A stretch of DNA of 64,000 nt, taken from assembly GCF_001939045.1 (NCBI RefSeq), contig NZ_MKIM01000021.1, forward strand, positions 176,844-240,843, in the 5' to 3' direction. Positions 1-8,272 of this stretch are shown piece by piece; position 1 is the stretch's first letter; every line of letters starts with the position of its first letter. The notes below the pieces were generated by a model. It saw nothing but the letters and a program-made list of their open reading frames with translations, had not been told where the DNA came from and ran no database searches. Both the position numbers and the translations under genes were made by a program. The stretch comes from Rhizobium oryziradicis (GTDB lineage: Bacteria > Pseudomonadota > Alphaproteobacteria > Rhizobiales > Rhizobiaceae).

Positions 1-178
1 CAATGACCACCGGGTTTGCACCGGGATAGACCGCGCGCACGACGATGGATGGCGGCACCACTTCGGGATATTCCGAAATAGGCAGCGAGCGCATGCCAAT
101 CAGACCGGCAACCACAATGAGAATCGACAGAACACCGGCGAAGACCGGTCGGTCGATAAAGAAGCGGGAAATATTCAT
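1..178 (-). CDS. RND efflux pump inner-membrane subunit, N-terminal fragment (MexF/AcrB-like)
   Basis: Only the first 59 codons lie in the window; the rest runs off the left edge. The peptide opens with [18 protein letters not shown], then a hydrophobic helix and the stretch [18 protein letters not shown], which is the conserved start of the hydrophobe/amphiphile efflux family of RND proton antiporters (MexF, AcrB, Brucella BepE/G). Such pumps form inner-membrane trimers that expel drugs, dyes and bile-like compounds with a periplasmic adaptor and an outer-membrane channel. The adaptor gene lies directly upstream on the same strand, about 206 bases away, so the two form an operon. The substrate cannot be predicted. 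Confidence 0.93.
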   Translation of the reverse strand, partial: MNISRFFIDRPVFAGVLSILIVVAGLIGMRSLPISEYPEVVPPSIVVRAVYPGANPVVI

Positions 179-307
179 AGTGATACCCTCTCCAGGGTGA
201 AATTGAAACGCAAACAACCATCACCGGGAGAACCATCTCCCGGCGGGTAAACTGCACTTTTGATAGAAGAGCGGAGTGCTAGAGTCCCTTGTTGTCGTTT
301 GTCTATT

Positions 308-346
308 CGGGAAAACCGGATTCCACTTTTCCCTGACAAACTCTAG
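308..346. repeat. Dispersed rhizobial repeat fragment between adaptor and pump genes
   Basis: The gap between the adaptor and pump genes holds a sequence with the core GAAAACCGGATTCCACTTTT, followed by CTCTAG. It matches the core of the repeats at 3737-3774 and 59301-59338 (GAAAACCGG, then TCCCAC). Elements of this kind are scattered between genes in rhizobial genomes. Nothing else is apparent in the 179-384 gap. Confidence 0.6.
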
Positions 347-384
347 CGCCCCGCGACCATATGAGCCCTGACGTCGCCAAATGC

Positions 385-1575
385 TCACTTCATGGCGGCA
401 ACCGTGTCCTGTGTCTGCGGTTCCACCAGTGCGCCGGGACGCACACGCTGCAATCCGTTGACAACAATCCGATCGCCGTCATTAAGCCCACCCAGAACAA
501 TTCGCTCGTTGCCTGCGCTGCCCCCAAGCTCCACCGGACGATAGACAATCTTGTTATCGGCACCGACCACAAAGACAAATTTCTTGTCCTGATCCGTTCC
601 AATCGCCTTTTCGCTCACCAGAATTCGCTTGTCCGGCTGGGGTTCACCCATGCGGATGCGCACAAACTGGCCCGGAATCAGACGCCCTTGCGGATTGTCG
701 ATCACCGCACGCACCGGGATCGTTCCACTTGCAGCATCCACCTGATTGCCAATCATCTGCAATTTGCCGGCTATGGGGGTGCCATTGTCTGCAAGCGTTC
801 CGATTTCAACCGGGATCTGATAGATGGGTGGCAAAGAACTATCGGTCGATTCCAGCTTTGAAAGAGAGCGGGTCACAATTTCTTCGCTGGCATTGAAGCT
901 GGCATAGATCGGATCGACCGAAACCAATGTTGTCAGCACAGCAGAGGCAGAGCCCGCCGCCACAAGATTGCCCGCCGTGATTGCTACCCGGCCAACCCGG
1001 CCAGATACCGGCGCACGCACCTGGGTATAATCAAGTTCAAGCTGTGCCGAGCGCAGCACAGCTTGCGCGGTTTTCAGCCCCGCTTCGGCCTCGGTCACGG
1101 CATTCTGGCGCTGGTCCAGATCACTTTGCGAGATGGTGCGATTGTCAGACAGCCTGCGGCCACGCTCCAGCTCGGTTTTCGCGAGCGCTACCTTGGCCTG
1201 TGCCGATGCCACCTGCCCTGCCGCTTGCGCCACACTTGCCTCATAAGGGGCTGGATCAATGGTAAACAGCAAGTCGCCAGCCTTGACCAAGGCTCCTTCA
1301 CGAAAAGCCACAGACAGGATGGCACCACCCACACGCGGGCGAATATCAACCCGGTCAACAGCTTCAAGCCGCCCCGAAAACTCCTGCCAGAGGGTGACAT
1401 CACGGCTTTTAACCGCATCCACCGTGACCGGAATTGCCGCAGGAGCGGCCGCTTCAACGGCCTGCGCCTTGGGATTGGAGAGGTTCAAAAGCAATGTTGC
1501 ACCAGCAATGGACGCAACAAGGCCTAGGCCAGTGCCCGTGAGGGCCCAGCGTTTTACACGCAATATCATGGTCAA
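385..1575 (-). CDS. RND efflux periplasmic adaptor (membrane fusion protein, HlyD/MexE type)
   Basis: A protein of 396 residues that links an RND pump to an outer-membrane channel. It starts with a basic patch and one hydrophobic segment (residues about 10-32) acting as signal or membrane anchor. Next come the first lipoyl-like half (VTVDAVKSRDVTLWQEFSG, about 49-67; KAGDLLFTIDPAPYEA), a predicted coiled-coil hairpin rich in Ala, Gln and Glu (about 110-175), the second lipoyl half (DYTQVRAPVSGRVGR) and a beta-barrel region (GQFVRIRMGEP). Length and order fit the MexE/AcrA family. It lies 31 bases after the hydrolase gene and upstream of the pump gene. A start two codons later is equally possible. 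Confidence 0.93.
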   Translation of the reverse strand: MTMILRVKRWALTGTGLGLVASIAGATLLLNLSNPKAQAVEAAAPAAIPVTVDAVKSRDVTLWQEFSGRLEAVDRVDIRPRVGGAILSVAFREGALVKAGDLLFTIDPAPYEASVAQAAGQVASAQAKVALAKTELERGRRLSDNRTISQSDLDQRQNAVTEAEAGLKTAQAVLRSAQLELDYTQVRAPVSGRVGRVAITAGNLVAAGSASAVLTTLVSVDPIYASFNASEEIVTRSLSKLESTDSSLPPIYQIPVEIGTLADNGTPIAGKLQMIGNQVDAASGTIPVRAVIDNPQGRLIPGQFVRIRMGEPQPDKRILVSEKAIGTDQDKKFVFVVGADNKIVYRPVELGGSAGNERIVLGGLNDGDRIVVNGLQRVRPGALVEPQTQDTVAAMK

Positions 1576-1606
1576 ACTCCTTGCGGCCTTGGGATGCCGC
1601 TTAAGA

Positions 1607-2422
1607 TCACGTTGATTTCAGAGCATTTCTCTGAACGCCAAGATCGCGGATAAAATTCGCGAACTGGCTCTTTACATTGTCATCCCAGCTTGGAACCTGC
1701 TGGGTTTTTCCACCATAGACGGATGGCCATCCTGTCCCGGCGGGAAGAACATGCGGGCGCACATCAACGCCTGCACTTTTCAAACGTTCAGCATAGACCA
1801 TTGTCTCATCCAGCAGCGGATCATCCTCGGACGAGAACAACAGGGCCGGTGCTATGCCCGACAACCTTGAACACACAGAGGGCGCGGCATAGGGATGGCA
1901 AATGCCACCGCTGAGATAGTGGCTCCAGCCATCGGCCCAACAGCTCCGCATGCCCGTTTCATCGGCTTTGCGAAACGACTGCGTGCCCATGAGCGGATCA
2001 AGCAAGGGTGAAACCAACACCTGACCATCCAGTTCATTGGCAAGCTGGTCGCGTGCTTTGAGACTGACGGCTGCGGCAATGTTACCACCCGCCTCTTCGC
2101 CTCCAACCAGCAGCAGGGATTTGCGATCCCCAAAACCGGCACGCTTTTTTGCCATATAAGAAAATATCGAAAACCCCACTTCAAGCGGCTTTGGAAAAAC
2201 CGAACCGAGAACATTATAATCCGGCACAACGACAATCGCCCCTGTCTCTGCCAGACATTGCGCCATGGCGCACTCGCCAGGCCCAGTCTGACGAAACGCA
2301 CCGCCGCGAAAATAGATCACAACCGGCGGCCCCTTGCCGTACTCCTCACCCGCATAAACCCGCACCGAAACAGAGCCAACACTTGGCTTGTCCAGCGTCA
2401 TATCCTTGATCTCAACGCCCAC
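1607..2422 (-). CDS. Alpha/beta-hydrolase-fold protein, HSL-like, lacking the nucleophile serine
   Basis: A 271-residue protein resembling the hormone-sensitive-lipase group of esterases. VVIYFRGGAF stands where these enzymes have an HGGG/HGGA oxyanion motif. The nucleophile elbow, normally GDSAGGN, reads GEEAGGN, so the serine codon is GAG. An acid-loop sequence SEDDPLLDE is present, but the expected histidine near the C-terminus (HGF-type motif) is not obvious; that region reads LPAGTGWPSV. It is probably not a classical esterase and may bind a ligand or protect the pump's substrate pathway. It is the first gene of the efflux operon and diverges from a LysR gene. The family call is firm; activity is doubtful. 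Confidence 0.75.
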   Translation of the reverse strand: MGVEIKDMTLDKPSVGSVSVRVYAGEEYGKGPPVVIYFRGGAFRQTGPGECAMAQCLAETGAIVVVPDYNVLGSVFPKPLEVGFSIFSYMAKKRAGFGDRKSLLLVGGEEAGGNIAAAVSLKARDQLANELDGQVLVSPLLDPLMGTQSFRKADETGMRSCWADGWSHYLSGGICHPYAAPSVCSRLSGIAPALLFSSEDDPLLDETMVYAERLKSAGVDVRPHVLPAGTGWPSVYGGKTQQVPSWDDNVKSQFANFIRDLGVQRNALKST

Positions 2423-2814
2423 GAATGTTCACTCCGCAGACTGTGCAATCAGGACACAGCTCGAAAGGAGCATGACCGATGCTGGCAAATAACGGGCGGT
2501 ACGCATTTCAAAAGCCTTTTCATCTGTGGCGGCGGCACATATTTCGATGTGCCATTTCGTAAAAACCGGATTCTGTGGCAAACACGAGAACCTCAAGCCC
2601 TTTCATGTAAGCCCTTTGGAGCCGACAACAACCGGCTGCACGGATTTTGCACAGGTGACCATGAATGACCTCTGCGCCCGTCAGCAGTGCCACCACATGT
2701 CGTCTTCCTTGAAAAGGAATTTACTTTATTCGCAATTTGGAACAAGTATAGCAAATGTGAGTACACTGTTCGAAATATCGAATAATAATGCATTGCAAAA
2801 TGGAAGAGCGGTGA
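2423..2814. promoter_or_regulatory. Divergent control region between efflux operon and LysR gene
   Basis: These 392 bases hold no convincing gene. They separate the minus-strand efflux operon from the plus-strand LysR gene, the usual place for LysR-type control of both. Visible elements are a hairpin with 7-bp perfect arms (GGCACAT at 2534-2540, ATGTGCC at 2547-2553), a repeat-like AAAAACCGGATTCTG at about 2561-2575, and a small dyad TTCGAAATATCGAA at 2769-2782 just upstream of the LysR start, which could be an operator. The last 120 bases are AT-rich. Promoter positions are not certain. Confidence 0.4.
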
Positions 2815-3720
2815 ATGGATCAATTGTCTGCCATGCGTGCCTTTGTCCGGGTTGTGGATATGGGCAATTTCACACGCGCGTCAGAGGCTCTGAGCCTGCC
2901 CAAGGCCACAGTCACCAATCTCATTCAGGGGCTGGAGGCGCATTTGCGCACCAAACTGCTAAACCGCACGACGCGGCGCGTTATGGTGACCACCGATGGC
3001 GCGCTTTATTACGAAAGAGCAAAGCAGATTATCATGGAACTGGATGAGCTGGACATCAGCCTGTCCAACTCACACTCGCAGCCAAGTGGGCGCTTGCGCG
3101 TTGAAATGGCAGGAGCCTTTGCCGATTGGCTGGTGATACCGGCATTGCACAATTTTTATCAGACATTCCCCGACATCCGCGTTGATCTCGGTGTCGGCGA
3201 CCGCACAGTCGATTATCTTGCGGAAAATGTCGATTGTGCTTTGCGCGGTGGCGTTCCGAACGATCAGTCATTGATTGCGCGGCGGGTTGCAGAAGTGCCC
3301 ATGATTGCCTGCGCATCACCACGCTATCTGGAACAAAACGGCATGCCACAGCATCCGAGCGATCTGGAAAAAGACCACCATTGTGTGGGCTATTTCCTGG
3401 CCCAAACCAATCGCGCCATGATGTTGAATTTCACGAAGAACGATGAGCATCTGGAAATCAACGGGCGCTACCACGTGGCCGTTAATGATGCCAGAAGCTA
3501 TCTCAATGCTGCATTATGTGGTCATGGGATAGCCACCGTGCCTCACTTCATGATTAGAGAAGCGCTTGAAAAGGGTGAGCTTCTCCAGGTCTTGACGGAT
3601 TGGCAGGTCGAGTCCCTTCCGCTTTACGTTGTTTACCCACCAAACCGACATTTGAGCAACAAAGTCAGAGTGTTCGTCGATTGGCTGGTGCGATTGCTGA
3701 GCGATGAAAACCTCAATTAA
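2815..3720 (+). CDS. LysR-family transcriptional regulator, probable regulator of the efflux operon
   Basis: A 301-residue regulator with the N-terminal winged helix-turn-helix of the LysR family (MRAFVRVVDMGNFTRASEAL, then SLPKATVTNLIQGLE, residues about 7-45). The effector-binding domain spans about 90-295. The ORF opens with ATG at 2815 after GGAAGAGCGGTG. LysR proteins bind DNA as tetramers and respond to small molecules. The divergent arrangement with the hydrolase-adaptor-pump operon suggests it controls that operon and itself. The inducer is unknown. Confidence 0.9.
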   Translation: MDQLSAMRAFVRVVDMGNFTRASEALSLPKATVTNLIQGLEAHLRTKLLNRTTRRVMVTTDGALYYERAKQIIMELDELDISLSNSHSQPSGRLRVEMAGAFADWLVIPALHNFYQTFPDIRVDLGVGDRTVDYLAENVDCALRGGVPNDQSLIARRVAEVPMIACASPRYLEQNGMPQHPSDLEKDHHCVGYFLAQTNRAMMLNFTKNDEHLEINGRYHVAVNDARSYLNAALCGHGIATVPHFMIREALEKGELLQVLTDWQVESLPLYVVYPPNRHLSNKVRVFVDWLVRLLSDENLN

Positions 3721-3736
3721 AGCTTTGGTGCGATGC

Positions 3737-3820
3737 GTGGGAACCGGTTTTCGGAAAATCCGATGCGAAAACAACAATCGAGAGCATCGCGCCGATTCCG
3801 ATTTTCGGCACGATGCTCGA
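3737..3820. repeat. Composite dispersed repeat with two dyads, between convergent genes
   Basis: Positions 3737-3774 are nearly identical, in reverse orientation, to 59301-59338 (36 of 38 bases by eye; core TCGGAAAATCCGATGCGAAA). A second dyad follows: GAGCATCG at 3782-3789 with GCCGA at 3791-3795, pairing with TCGGC at 3805-3809 and CGATGCTC at 3811-3818. The element lies between the convergent LysR and dehalogenase-like genes and could also serve as a bidirectional terminator. It belongs to a class of intergenic palindromic repeats common in Hyphomicrobiales. Confidence 0.75.
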
Positions 3821-3844
3821 GAAAACAGGGTCTTATCGCAAAAA

Positions 3845-4513
3845 TCAGAGGCCCAAAGCGCCCGCCAGACCAGAAATATCGGCGATTTCCTTGTATCCGT
3901 AGTAGGGGTTTGCCGGCTCGTGGCCGCGATTGACCCAGATTTTGTTTTTGATACCAAGGCCATAGGCCGACATCAGGTCATAACGGAATGAAGACGAGCA
4001 GTGAACGATGTCTTCAGGACCGCAACCCAGCATGTCGAACATATATTCAAACGCCTTGAAGCGCGGCTTATACGCCTGCGCCTGTTCAGCGGTATAAACG
4101 GCGTGAAAAGGTGCACCCAGCTTTTCGACATTCGACATGATCTGCGAGTCCATCGCATTGGACAGGATCACCAACGGAATTTCCTTGGCAACTTTGGCAA
4201 GCCCCGCTGGCACATCCGGATGCGGTCCCCAGGTGGGAATGCGTTCATAGACCATGACGGCGTCTTCTGGCTTGAACGCCACGCCATTTCTCTTGCAGGT
4301 GCGCTCCAGCGAATTATGGACGAGATCGGCAAAAGGTTGCCACGGACCAAGGCATTCATCAATACGATAAGCGGTCCAATCCTTGATAAACTGCTGCATT
4401 ACCGGTTCCGAAAGCACGTCACCAAAGAGGTCGCGTGCCGCTTGCGCCATGTTGAAATTGATCAGCGTGCCGTGGCAGTCGAACGTTACGTATTTGGGGC
4501 GGAACGTGGTCAT
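3845..4513 (-). CDS. HAD-superfamily hydrolase, 2-haloacid-dehalogenase-like (type II)
   Basis: A 222-residue soluble protein of the haloacid dehalogenase superfamily. Motif I is FDCHGTLINF (nucleophile Asp at about residue 14, with His at the position that is Asp in phosphatases and often Tyr in L-2-haloacid dehalogenases). Motif II is VILSNAMD, motif III Lys lies in QAYKPRF, and the motif IV region is VHCSSSFRYDLMSA. The missing second Asp argues against an ordinary phosphatase and for the haloacid-dehalogenase type, which hydrolyses a carbon-halogen bond. The true substrate is open. AAGGA lies 7 bases before the ATG. It is transcribed alone, away from the aminotransferase gene. Confidence 0.85.
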   Translation of the reverse strand: MTTFRPKYVTFDCHGTLINFNMAQAARDLFGDVLSEPVMQQFIKDWTAYRIDECLGPWQPFADLVHNSLERTCKRNGVAFKPEDAVMVYERIPTWGPHPDVPAGLAKVAKEIPLVILSNAMDSQIMSNVEKLGAPFHAVYTAEQAQAYKPRFKAFEYMFDMLGCGPEDIVHCSSSFRYDLMSAYGLGIKNKIWVNRGHEPANPYYGYKEIADISGLAGALGL

Positions 4514-4820
4514 TCATCTGTCCTTATCGTCGATGTTGAACTTTTAAGCCTGCACACAGTCTAGAGCGCCTTGGCAGACCGCTTTCACCGTATTGCCCAT
4601 GAGCGAAAGCAGAAAATTCCAATTCAACGGGAGAAACCGGCACACCGTGTCATGGCGCACAGTGGCTGACGGCGGGCCGTAAAATGCCGTTCTCAACTGT
4701 CAGCAGAAGATGCGGTGGCGCAGGCGCGCAACAACGAAAAATTCCGTTTGTTCGGCCCGATTCGGAGGCTTCCCCGGCAGGAGATGGGGAACACTCTTGA
4801 GGTCCGCATAATGGCTCAAA

Positions 4821-4876
4821 CGGAGTCGGCTTAAGCCATTTATGCAGTCGATTTAAAGTGTTACAGCGCCCTTTGA
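4821..4876. repeat. Dispersed rhizobial repeat, copy 1 (partner at 63773-63833)
   Basis: The 418-base gap 4514-4931 has no real gene; the small minus-strand reading frame in it is repeat-derived. Near its right end is a sequence shared with 63773-63833: GGCTTAAG, then TTATGCAG, then AGTGTTACAGCGCCCTTTG here against GAGTGTTGCAGCGTCCTTTG there. Both copies lie in the same orientation just outside coding genes. This matches a family of about 100-bp intergenic elements common in rhizobia. The promoter of the aminotransferase gene must lie in or just after it. Confidence 0.65.
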
Positions 4877-4931
4877 ACATTAGATCAAAGGCCATTCCGC
4901 TGTAGCCGCCCATGCTGGATTGGAAAAGCAG

Positions 4932-6311
4932 ATGTTAAGCAACTCCTTGATCGAACTCGACCGCCGCCACCTTATTCACCCTGTGTCTTCCTATCGCGGC
5001 CATGAAGAACTGGGTGCTCGTGTTTTGAAATCGGCGCGCGGTGCCATTGTCACGGACATGAACGGCCATGAGCTGGTTGATGGCTTCGCGGGTCTCTGGT
5101 GCGTTAACGCCGGATATGGTCAAGACAGTATTGCCGAGGCCGCCGCCCGCCAAATGCGTGAGCTGCCCTATGCGACCGGCTATTTTGATATGGGCTCGGA
5201 ACCCGCTATCCGCCTTGCCGCCGAGCTGGCCGAGCGCGCGCCGGGCGATCTCAATCATATCTTCTTCACGCTCGGCGGCTCAGATGCAGTTGATAGCACC
5301 GTGCGCTTCATCCGCTATTATTGGCATTGCAAAGGCCAACCGCAGCGTGACCAATTTATTTCAATCGAGCAGGGCTACCACGGCTCGTCCACGGTTGGCG
5401 CTGGCTTGACGGCGCTGCCCGCCTTCCACGCCGGTTTTGGCCTGCCCTTTTCGTGGCAACACAAGATTCCCTCCCATTACAGCTATCGCAATCCGGCAGG
5501 CGACACACCAGAGGCCATTATTGCCGCCTCGCTGCAAGCCCTTCATGCCAAGGTCGAAGAGCTGGGCGGACCAGAGCGCGTTGCCGCATTTTATGCCGAG
5601 CCAATCCAGGGGTCCGGCGGGGTGATTGTTCCGCCGAAGGGCTGGATAAAAGCCATGTATGACGCGTGTGCTGCCATGGACATTCTCTTTATCGCCGACG
5701 AGGTCATCACCGGCTTTGGCCGCACCGGACCGTTGTTTGCCTGCTCCGATGAAGGCATCGTGCCCGATTTCATGACAACGGCCAAGGGATTAACCTCTGG
5801 CTATGTGCCAATGGGTGCCGTCTTCATGTCCGACCGGGTTTATGACGTTATGGCCGATGGTGCCGGTGCTGCGGCCATTGGCCATGGTTACACCTATTCG
5901 GCCCATCCGGTGAGCGCTGCCGTGGGTCTGGAGGTTCTTCGCCTCTATGAAAATGGCTTGCTGGCCAATGGTCGCCGCGCCGGTGAGAGGCTGATGGCAG
6001 GGTTGGAAAAGCTTCGCGATCACCCGCTTGTGGGCGATGTACGGGGTCGTGGCATGCTGGCTGCCATCGAGCTGGTGGTGGACAAAGCCAAGAAGACCCC
6101 GCTGCCGACCGATGCCGCACCGGCGCGGCGTATTTTTGATCGCGCCTGGCAACAGGGACTTGTTATCCGCGCGTTTGCCAATGGTGTTCTGGGCTATGCA
6201 CCGCCGCTGTGCTGCACAGATGACGAGATCGACATGATCCTTGAGCGCACACGCCTTGTGCTGGACGCCACTTTGGAAGATGCGGACGTCCGTAGGGCTA
6301 TGGTCGGATAA
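4932..6311 (+). CDS. Class III (omega) aminotransferase, PLP-dependent
   Basis: A 459-residue enzyme of fold type I that moves an amino group between an omega-amino acid or amine and a keto acid such as pyruvate. Visible features are the N-terminal active-site region (GFAGLWCVNAGYG), GGSDAVDSTVR where the cofactor phosphate is bound, QGYHGSS, the cofactor Asp in FIADEVITGFGRTG, and the Schiff-base Lys in TTAKGLTSGYVPMGAV. Length matches the beta-alanine/putrescine:pyruvate group. The ATG at 4932 is preferred over an in-frame TTG at 4920, because GGAAAAGC precedes it. A peptide/amine-type ABC importer follows, so it may use an imported amine. Confidence 0.88.
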   Translation: MLSNSLIELDRRHLIHPVSSYRGHEELGARVLKSARGAIVTDMNGHELVDGFAGLWCVNAGYGQDSIAEAAARQMRELPYATGYFDMGSEPAIRLAAELAERAPGDLNHIFFTLGGSDAVDSTVRFIRYYWHCKGQPQRDQFISIEQGYHGSSTVGAGLTALPAFHAGFGLPFSWQHKIPSHYSYRNPAGDTPEAIIAASLQALHAKVEELGGPERVAAFYAEPIQGSGGVIVPPKGWIKAMYDACAAMDILFIADEVITGFGRTGPLFACSDEGIVPDFMTTAKGLTSGYVPMGAVFMSDRVYDVMADGAGAAAIGHGYTYSAHPVSAAVGLEVLRLYENGLLANGRRAGERLMAGLEKLRDHPLVGDVRGRGMLAAIELVVDKAKKTPLPTDAAPARRIFDRAWQQGLVIRAFANGVLGYAPPLCCTDDEIDMILERTRLVLDATLEDADVRRAMVG

Positions 6312-6326
6312 ACCTTGGAAGATGCT

Positions 6327-6352
6327 GCCCGCTACGAAATAGCGTAGCGGGC
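6327..6352 (+). terminator. Hairpin after the aminotransferase gene
   Basis: Perfect 10-bp arms GCCCGCTACG (6327-6336) and CGTAGCGGGC (6343-6352) with loop AAATAG, 16 bases after the stop codon. There is no clear T-run, so it may terminate weakly or only stabilise the transcript 3' end. The rest of 6353-6584 shows no gene. Confidence 0.55.
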
Positions 6353-6584
6353 GGCAAATTCGGTATTTTGTATCGCGCATAGCATGGTCTTCAGACCACA
6401 CAATCTCCACAGAATGCGAAACTGATGGCACGAAAAGAGGCCGGAAACGGTCCATGTCTCATGGGAGTCACAACACGGGAGAACGTCACCGCAGGCCTAA
6501 ACACCTGCACAGCAGCATCCGAAACGGCAAGAAACAGCAACTTCCGTTCGGCGTTCGGTTAAACAAAAGAACAGAGGGAACGAC

Positions 6585-8195
6585 ATGCACAACACTCCAA
6601 ACAATTGGTCAAAATCCGATGACGATTTTGTAGAGCAGGCTATCCGACGCGGTGCCAGCCGCCGTGAGCTGCTGCAGATGATGCTGGCAGGCGGGGCGGC
6701 CATGACGGCTGCAAGCTTCGCCTTTGGCCGTGCAGAGCAGGCGATTGCCGCAACGCCGGTGTCTGGCGGCGCGCTGAAGGCCGCGGGCTGGTCCTCATCG
6801 ATTTCCGATACGCTTGATCCGGCCAAAGCCTCGGCCACCACCGATTATGTTCGCCTCTGTACCTTTTACAACCGTCTCTCGATTCTTGACCCTTCTGGCA
6901 ATGTGAAGATGGAGCTGGCAGAGGCAATCGAGAGCAAGGACGCCCAGACCTGGACCATCAAGCTGCGAAAAGGCGTGACATTCCATAGCGGCAAGACGCT
7001 CACCTCCGCTGACGTTATCTTCACCTTGAAGCGCCACAAGGATCCGGCCATTGGCTCCAAGGTTGCCAAGCTGGCCGCGCAGATGAAGGAATTCAAGGCT
7101 GTCGATGATCTGACGCTTGAGATTGTCCTCGATTCTCCCAATGCCGACCTGCCAAGCATTCTGGCCCTCAACCATTTCATGATTGTCGCCGATGGCACGA
7201 CGGATTTCAGCGCAGGCAACGGCACAGGACCATTCGTCAAAGAAGTGTTTGAACCCGGCGTGCGCTCCATCGGCACCAAGAACAAAAACTACTGGAAAGC
7301 ATCGCTTCCTCACCTCGACTCGGTCGAGTTCTTTGCCATTGTCGATGATAATGCCCGTGCCAATGCGCTGATGTCGGGTGATATTCAACTTGCCGGTCAA
7401 ATCAGCCCGCGCTCCAAGCGATTGATCGAAAGCAACGACGCACTTGTGCTGGTGCAGGCCTCGGCTGGCAACTATACCAACCTCAATCTCCGACTGGACA
7501 TGTCGCCCGGCGACAAGAAAGACTTTGTTGACGGTATGAAATATATCGTCGATCGTGAGCAGATCGTGAAGTCTGTCTTGCGGGGTTATGGTCAGGTGGC
7601 AAACGACCAGCCCATTTCGCCAGCGAACCGCTTCCATGACGCGGCACTCAAGCCCAAAGCCTTTGACCCGGACAAGGCAAAATTCCTGTTCAACAAGTCC
7701 GGCATGCTCAACCAGACCATTCCCGTCATTGCCTCAGACGCGGCATCCTTCTCCATCGAGATGGCAGGGATGATCCAGGCCTCGGCCTCCAAGATCGGCC
7801 TGAAGCTTGATGTGCAGCGTGTTGCATCGGATGGCTATTGGAACAATTACTGGCTCAAGGCACCGATCCACTTCGGCAATATCGATCCGCGCCCAACGCC
7901 CGATATCATGTTCTCGCTGTTCTATTCTTCCAATGCCGCGTGGAATGAAAGCCGCTATAAGTCGCCGAAGTTTGACAGTCTCCTGCTGGAGGCGCGTGGC
8001 TTGCTGGATGAGGCGAAGCGCCGAGAGATCTACAATCAGCTTCAGGGCATGGTGTCCGAAGAGGCTGGCACCATCATTCCGGCCTATCTCTCAAGCGTGG
8101 ATGCCATGAGCTCGAAGATCAAGGGCTATACCTCCAGTCCGTTTGGCGGTTTGATGGGTGGCTCGTTTGCGGAATACATCTGGTTTGCTGCCTGA
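6585..8195 (+). CDS. ABC importer substrate-binding protein, peptide/opine family 5, Tat-exported
   Basis: A 536-residue periplasmic binding protein of the DppA/OppA family. The N-terminus carries a twin-arginine-like signal (SRRELLQMML, then a hydrophobic stretch ending AEQAIA), so it is probably exported folded. Family marks include LDPAKASATTDYV, the segment WTIKLRKGVTFHSGKTLT and YIVDREQIVKSVLRGYG. GAGGGAAC precedes the ATG. It begins an importer operon of binding protein, two permeases and a fused ATPase. Ligands of the family include di/oligopeptides, opines and amines; the ligand here is not predictable. Confidence 0.92.
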   Translation: MHNTPNNWSKSDDDFVEQAIRRGASRRELLQMMLAGGAAMTAASFAFGRAEQAIAATPVSGGALKAAGWSSSISDTLDPAKASATTDYVRLCTFYNRLSILDPSGNVKMELAEAIESKDAQTWTIKLRKGVTFHSGKTLTSADVIFTLKRHKDPAIGSKVAKLAAQMKEFKAVDDLTLEIVLDSPNADLPSILALNHFMIVADGTTDFSAGNGTGPFVKEVFEPGVRSIGTKNKNYWKASLPHLDSVEFFAIVDDNARANALMSGDIQLAGQISPRSKRLIESNDALVLVQASAGNYTNLNLRLDMSPGDKKDFVDGMKYIVDREQIVKSVLRGYGQVANDQPISPANRFHDAALKPKAFDPDKAKFLFNKSGMLNQTIPVIASDAASFSIEMAGMIQASASKIGLKLDVQRVASDGYWNNYWLKAPIHFGNIDPRPTPDIMFSLFYSSNAAWNESRYKSPKFDSLLLEARGLLDEAKRREIYNQLQGMVSEEAGTIIPAYLSSVDAMSSKIKGYTSSPFGGLMGGSFAEYIWFAA

Positions 8196-8203
8196 TGCGA
8201 TGA

Positions 8204-8231
8204 TTGACCGGCGGTCTCAGCCGCCGGTCAA
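8204..8231 (+). promoter_or_regulatory. Intercistronic hairpin between binding-protein and permease genes
   Basis: Perfect 11-bp inverted repeat TTGACCGGCGG (8204-8214) and CCGCCGGTCAA (8221-8231) with loop TCTCAG, 9 bases after the binding-protein stop. It has no T-run. Such hairpins typically protect the upstream message from 3' exonucleases, giving more binding protein than permease. Confidence 0.6.
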
Positions 8232-8272
8232 ACGTCATCTGCTTTCGCAGGCATCTCTACAGGAGCAGAGCC

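Noticed and set aside
4650..4913. Open frame of 87 codons upstream of the aminotransferase
   Set aside because: Part of it is encoded by the dispersed repeat (shared GRCNTL and LKP with the spurious extension of sbcD), and it lacks a ribosome site.
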